64,000 nucleotides of DNA from Cyclobacteriaceae bacterium (GTDB lineage: Bacteria > Bacteroidota > Bacteroidia > Cytophagales > Cyclobacteriaceae): contig JANQOR010000023.1 in the NCBI GenBank assembly GCA_028285685.1, positions 245,111 to 309,110 on the forward strand. The letters are read 5' to 3'. Both the position numbers and the translations under genes were made by a program. Below the pieces are notes generated by a model. It did not search any database, was not told the origin of the DNA, and worked only from the letters and a program-made list of their open reading frames with translations. Of this stretch, positions 61,871 through 64,000 are shown piece by piece. Position 1 is the stretch's first letter. The number at the start of each line of letters is the position of its first letter.

Positions 61871-62503
61871 ATGAAAAAACAATTATTAATGATGCCGGTG
61901 CTAATCTTATTGGTTAGTTGTACGGCTCAGCAAAATGAAAACAAAATGGAAAAAAAGTCAGAAAGTACAATGGAACAAACCACAAATTCAATTCTTCCTT
62001 CAGCAGATAAATTTGTGAAAAGCCCTTTGAGAAATAGAATTAAATTGGAATTGAATGCCCCTGTGCCTGAGGTATGGGCATTGGTTGGTAAGCTTGAACG
62101 TATGCCAGAATATAGTAAGGGGCTTAGAAAGGTAGATGCTCAATATGATGACTCGAATTTAGGCACTGGATATACCTGCTACTTTTTCCCGTTTTTTGAA
62201 GGTGGTAAAGAGGAGACACATAATGAAGTGATAAAATGGTACGAGCCCAATGTAGGTTATGCCTCACAAGCTCATGAGCCTAATGTTTTTGGGTTACAGC
62301 AATCACTAAATTACTTGACCTTTAAAAGCACAGGAGATCATACCATATTAACATGGGATGTTCACTTTACTTCTGAAAACAAAGAAATCATTCAAATGAA
62401 TCTATCATCGTTTGAAACGGCTCTAAATTCAGATATTGCCAAAAATCTTATCAACAAATTCGGAGGCAAAATTTTAGAAAACTATATTGATAAAATGCAA
62501 TGA
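61871..62503 (+). CDS. SRPBCC-family lipoprotein
   Basis: A 210-residue protein with a lipobox (LILLVSC, Cys17). The mature domain follows the START/polyketide-cyclase pattern: IKLELNAPVPEVWALVGKLERMPEYSKGLRKVDAQY in pieces, strand CYFFPFFEGG, and a C-terminal long helix (IIQMNLSSFETALNSDIAKNLINKF). Such domains bind hydrophobic ligands. It is 55 bases upstream of the sigma factor gene and probably co-transcribed with it. Confidence 0.8.
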   Translation: MKKQLLMMPVLILLVSCTAQQNENKMEKKSESTMEQTTNSILPSADKFVKSPLRNRIKLELNAPVPEVWALVGKLERMPEYSKGLRKVDAQYDDSNLGTGYTCYFFPFFEGGKEETHNEVIKWYEPNVGYASQAHEPNVFGLQQSLNYLTFKSTGDHTILTWDVHFTSENKEIIQMNLSSFETALNSDIAKNLINKFGGKILENYIDKMQ

Positions 62504-62547
62504 GTTTAATTTTCAATGGGAGAGAAGAAATGATCACACAATATATG

Positions 62548-62554
62548 AAGGAGG
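62548..62554 (+). promoter_or_regulatory. Strong Shine-Dalgarno before the sigma factor gene
   Basis: AAGGAGG four bases before the ATG. Such a strong SD is unusual among the start sites in this window, most of which show none. Confidence 0.55.
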
Positions 62555-62558
62555 ATAA

Positions 62559-63440
62559 ATGAGAGGCACGCTAGTGGATGTTGATCACAATGAAACAGAA
62601 GATCTTGATTTAAGGTCTTCTGCTCTTAAGGGGGACAAAATCGCCCTGGAGCAACTGATTGAAAGGCATTACAAATTCATTTACAATGTAGCTTTAAAAA
62701 CGGTGCTTGAGCCCGCTGATGCAGAAGATGTTACACAGGAAATAATTATCAAGCTGATCACCAATCTGTCAAATTTCCGAGGCGATTCTTCATTTAGAAC
62801 GTGGCTCTATCGCATCGTTACAAATCATATTCTTAACATGAAGAAGAAACACTGCGAAGTGCTAATTGGCACTTTCAATGAATATGGAAAAGAACTGGAT
62901 AGAATGCCCAATAGCGATTTCTTGGGAGAAACCATCACACCTGAAAAAGAGGCTATTTTAAATGAGGTGAAATATAATTGCACTGCAGGCATGCTGATGT
63001 GTTTAGACAGGGAGCAACGACTAATTTTTATTCTGGGTGCGATTTTTGAAGTAGATCACCATTTAGCATCCGAAATCCTTTCAATCTCAAAAGATAATTT
63101 CAGACAAAAATTAAGCAGAGCCAGATATCAATTAACCCAGTTCATGGATCAAAAATGTGGATTAGTGAATAAGCGCAATCCATGTCGCTGTAATAAAAAA
63201 GCAAGAGCATTTATCAAAGAAGGAATTGTAGATCCTGGAAATTTTCAATTCAATGCTGATTTCACTAAAAAGATCTATCAGGTACTTCCTGAAAAAGAGG
63301 CTATGATGGATGACGAAATAGACAAGCAATATGCGTACCTTTTTAAAGATTCACCTTTCCAAGACAGAGAACATCTCAAAGAGAAGTTAACCGAAGTTCT
63401 TGACTCTTCTAATTTCAAGACTTCGTTTGGGATTTCCTAA
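62559..63440 (+). CDS. ECF-type RNA polymerase sigma factor with Cys-containing C-terminal extension
   Basis: A 293-residue protein with sigma-70 region 2 (about 25-95; AEDVTQEIIIKLITNLSNFRGDSSFRTWLYRI in pieces) and region 4 (about 140-195; LDREQRLIFILGAIF, SEILSISKDNFRQKLSRARYQL). It carries an extra C-terminal part with CGLVNKRNPCRCNKKARAF (about 200-220), a Cys-rich segment of the kind found in some Bacteroidota ECF sigmas, and about 70 further residues. No anti-sigma gene follows; the SRPBCC lipoprotein upstream may be functionally linked. Confidence 0.82.
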   Translation: MRGTLVDVDHNETEDLDLRSSALKGDKIALEQLIERHYKFIYNVALKTVLEPADAEDVTQEIIIKLITNLSNFRGDSSFRTWLYRIVTNHILNMKKKHCEVLIGTFNEYGKELDRMPNSDFLGETITPEKEAILNEVKYNCTAGMLMCLDREQRLIFILGAIFEVDHHLASEILSISKDNFRQKLSRARYQLTQFMDQKCGLVNKRNPCRCNKKARAFIKEGIVDPGNFQFNADFTKKIYQVLPEKEAMMDDEIDKQYAYLFKDSPFQDREHLKEKLTEVLDSSNFKTSFGIS

Positions 63441-63560
63441 TTTGTAAGATTATTGGCCCTCCAACTACCGCAAATCTGTGTCTTGTGGTATTGTCATTGA
63501 AAGAATGGTAACCTGATTAGGGCAAAAGTCACACCACCGCTGACGCAAAGTTGTAACTTG

Positions 63561-63588
63561 TGTCCCACATTCTCCCACCACTTCACTC
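63561..63588 (-). promoter_or_regulatory. Inverted TGGG boxes upstream of mraZ
   Basis: On the minus strand the sequence reads GTGGTGGGAG then AATGTGGGAC, i.e. GTGGGA units 10 bp apart, the same box type as the array nearer mraZ but inverted. It lies 163 bp upstream of that array. Confidence 0.4.
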
Positions 63589-63750
63589 AAATCCTCAAAA
63601 AACAAGCACCAAATCCTAAAATCACAAGCTGATTTGCAGCAAAAACACCCAAATCACGTCATATACACACTTCATCTTAACTATCATTACCCGTAATAAA
63701 CACCCTTTGATCGTCATTGAAAGCCTATAATTGCACTTTTTTTTCTTTTT

Positions 63751-63788
63751 TGTGTAGGAAAGTGGGAGAAAGTGGTTGAAAATGTGAA
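63751..63788 (+). promoter_or_regulatory. MraZ operator: AAAGTGG boxes at 10-bp period
   Basis: AAAGTGGGAG (63759-63768) and AAAGTGGTTG (63769-63778) form a 10-bp tandem, with degenerate boxes TGTGTAGG before and AAAATGTGAA after. MraZ proteins bind three to four such boxes in their own promoter, so autoregulation of the dcw cluster is expected. ATG is 48 bases downstream. Confidence 0.75.
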
Positions 63789-63836
63789 AAGTTCGGTTAC
63801 ATTTGTTCCGGTGGTTTATATTTTTCAAGGCTCAGT

Positions 63837-64000
63837 ATGGCGTTTTTTACAAGCGAGTATGAGTGTAAGTTGGATACCAAGGGTAGGTTGGTTTTACCTG
63901 CAAAGATTAAAACCAACCTCCCTGAGGTCTCCACTAACGAACTGGTTATTCGGAAGGGATTTGAGCCGAACCTAATCCTCTACCCAATGGTGGAGTATAA
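63837..64000 (+). CDS. mraZ: MraZ, transcriptional regulator of the division cluster (5' part)
   Basis: The window ends 54 codons into a frame starting at the ATG at 63837. The sequence MAFFTSEYECKLDTKGRLV then LPAKIK is the first MraZ half (AbrB-like swapped-hairpin fold; the D-x-K-G-R-L segment is characteristic). An AAGG lies 7 bases upstream. It is the usual first gene of the dcw cell-division/cell-wall cluster, which presumably continues to the right with rsmH. The rightward frame listed in other phases here is a shadow. Confidence 0.92.
   Translation, partial: MAFFTSEYECKLDTKGRLVLPAKIKTNLPEVSTNELVIRKGFEPNLILYPMVEY

Larger units (their letters stand above)
63441..63836. other. mraZ upstream region with repeat boxes on both strands
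   Basis: The 396 bases between the sigma factor stop and the mraZ ATG hold the plus-strand box array (63751-63788), a minus-strand TGGG box cluster (63561-63588), and an 11-base direct repeat GTCATTGAAAG (63493, 63713). No coding gene is supported. Confidence 0.5.

Noticed and set aside
63772-63975. 67-residue rightward frame over the mraZ start
   Set aside because: It is in another frame and covers the MraZ boxes; the mraZ frame from 63837 matches the family.

Overview
The window looks like a chromosomal segment of a marine-type Bacteroidota, most likely of the Cytophagales (inference; no rRNA or marker phylogeny was possible). Supporting signs are moderate AT-richness, lipoproteins with short Bacteroidota lipoboxes, many AraC-type regulators, a LytS/LytTR pair, a PadR repressor next to a MacB/FtsX-type permease with a permease prefix region, DUF2911, YHS-domain exported proteins, and mraZ (first gene of the dcw division cluster) entering at the right edge. 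No tRNA, rRNA, CRISPR array, transposase or phage module was seen.

Layout. 1-2.5 kb: an edge-truncated cupin protein, a GlxA-type regulator and an orphan. 2.6-8.6 kb: an exported 2000-residue protein made of about 21 YwqK/MORN-like repeats, a long TPR superhelix and a C-terminal CHAT peptidase domain with intact His and Cys. 8.8-9.04 kb: first copy of a structured dispersed repeat (second copy 33.8-34.05 kb). 9.1-13.5 kb: a sensory block with GAF-PAS-DHp protein, FIST protein, soluble histidine kinase, DUF2892 and a SpoIIAA-like protein; the two leftward operons share a 14-bp palindrome TTATCA-AW-TGATAA. 13.6-17.8 kb: a leftward operon with tandem-AraC regulator, NTF2-like protein, two YHS proteins, a membrane-tethered TAXI receptor and a second SpoIIAA-like protein.

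18-26.2 kb: CrtA-like monooxygenase with an orphan, a DMT exporter, an aminotransferase/HIT/phosphonatase-like HAD operon, a LysR regulator, a VOC protein, and a lipoprotein plus haloalkane-dehalogenase-like hydrolase. 26.3-32 kb: exported hydrolases, a beta-barrel protein, a membrane AraC regulator and a degenerate metallo-beta-lactamase-fold protein. 32-34 kb: LytS/LytTR. 34-42.6 kb: exported lactonase-like MBL protein, DUF2911, sialidase-like and beta-lactamase-like proteins, a frameshifted membrane protein, DUF2252 and an S41-like peptidase. 42.8-44.4 kb: VOC protein and an ArsR-ABM-YjbR operon with two operator palindromes at its promoter. 44.4-52.4 kb: VPS10/BNR-repeat exoprotein, a TPM-like membrane protein, and the PadR/permease operon with four operator copies in its upstream region.

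52.6-64 kb: hydrolase-TPR lipoprotein, a beta-lactamase-family pseudoenzyme, an AT-rich orphan membrane gene bracketed by an exact 16-bp direct repeat, a three-gene membrane/outer-membrane operon with an AraC regulator, a concanavalin-like protein, an SRPBCC lipoprotein with an ECF sigma factor, and mraZ with its repeat operator.

The genes are mostly one-to-four-gene operons of sensing, exported hydrolysis and transcription control. The most unusual elements are the exported repeat-TPR-CHAT protein, the FIST/GAF-PAS/kinase block with its shared palindrome, the dispersed hairpin repeat, the multi-copy PadR operator and the direct-repeat-bracketed orphan gene.
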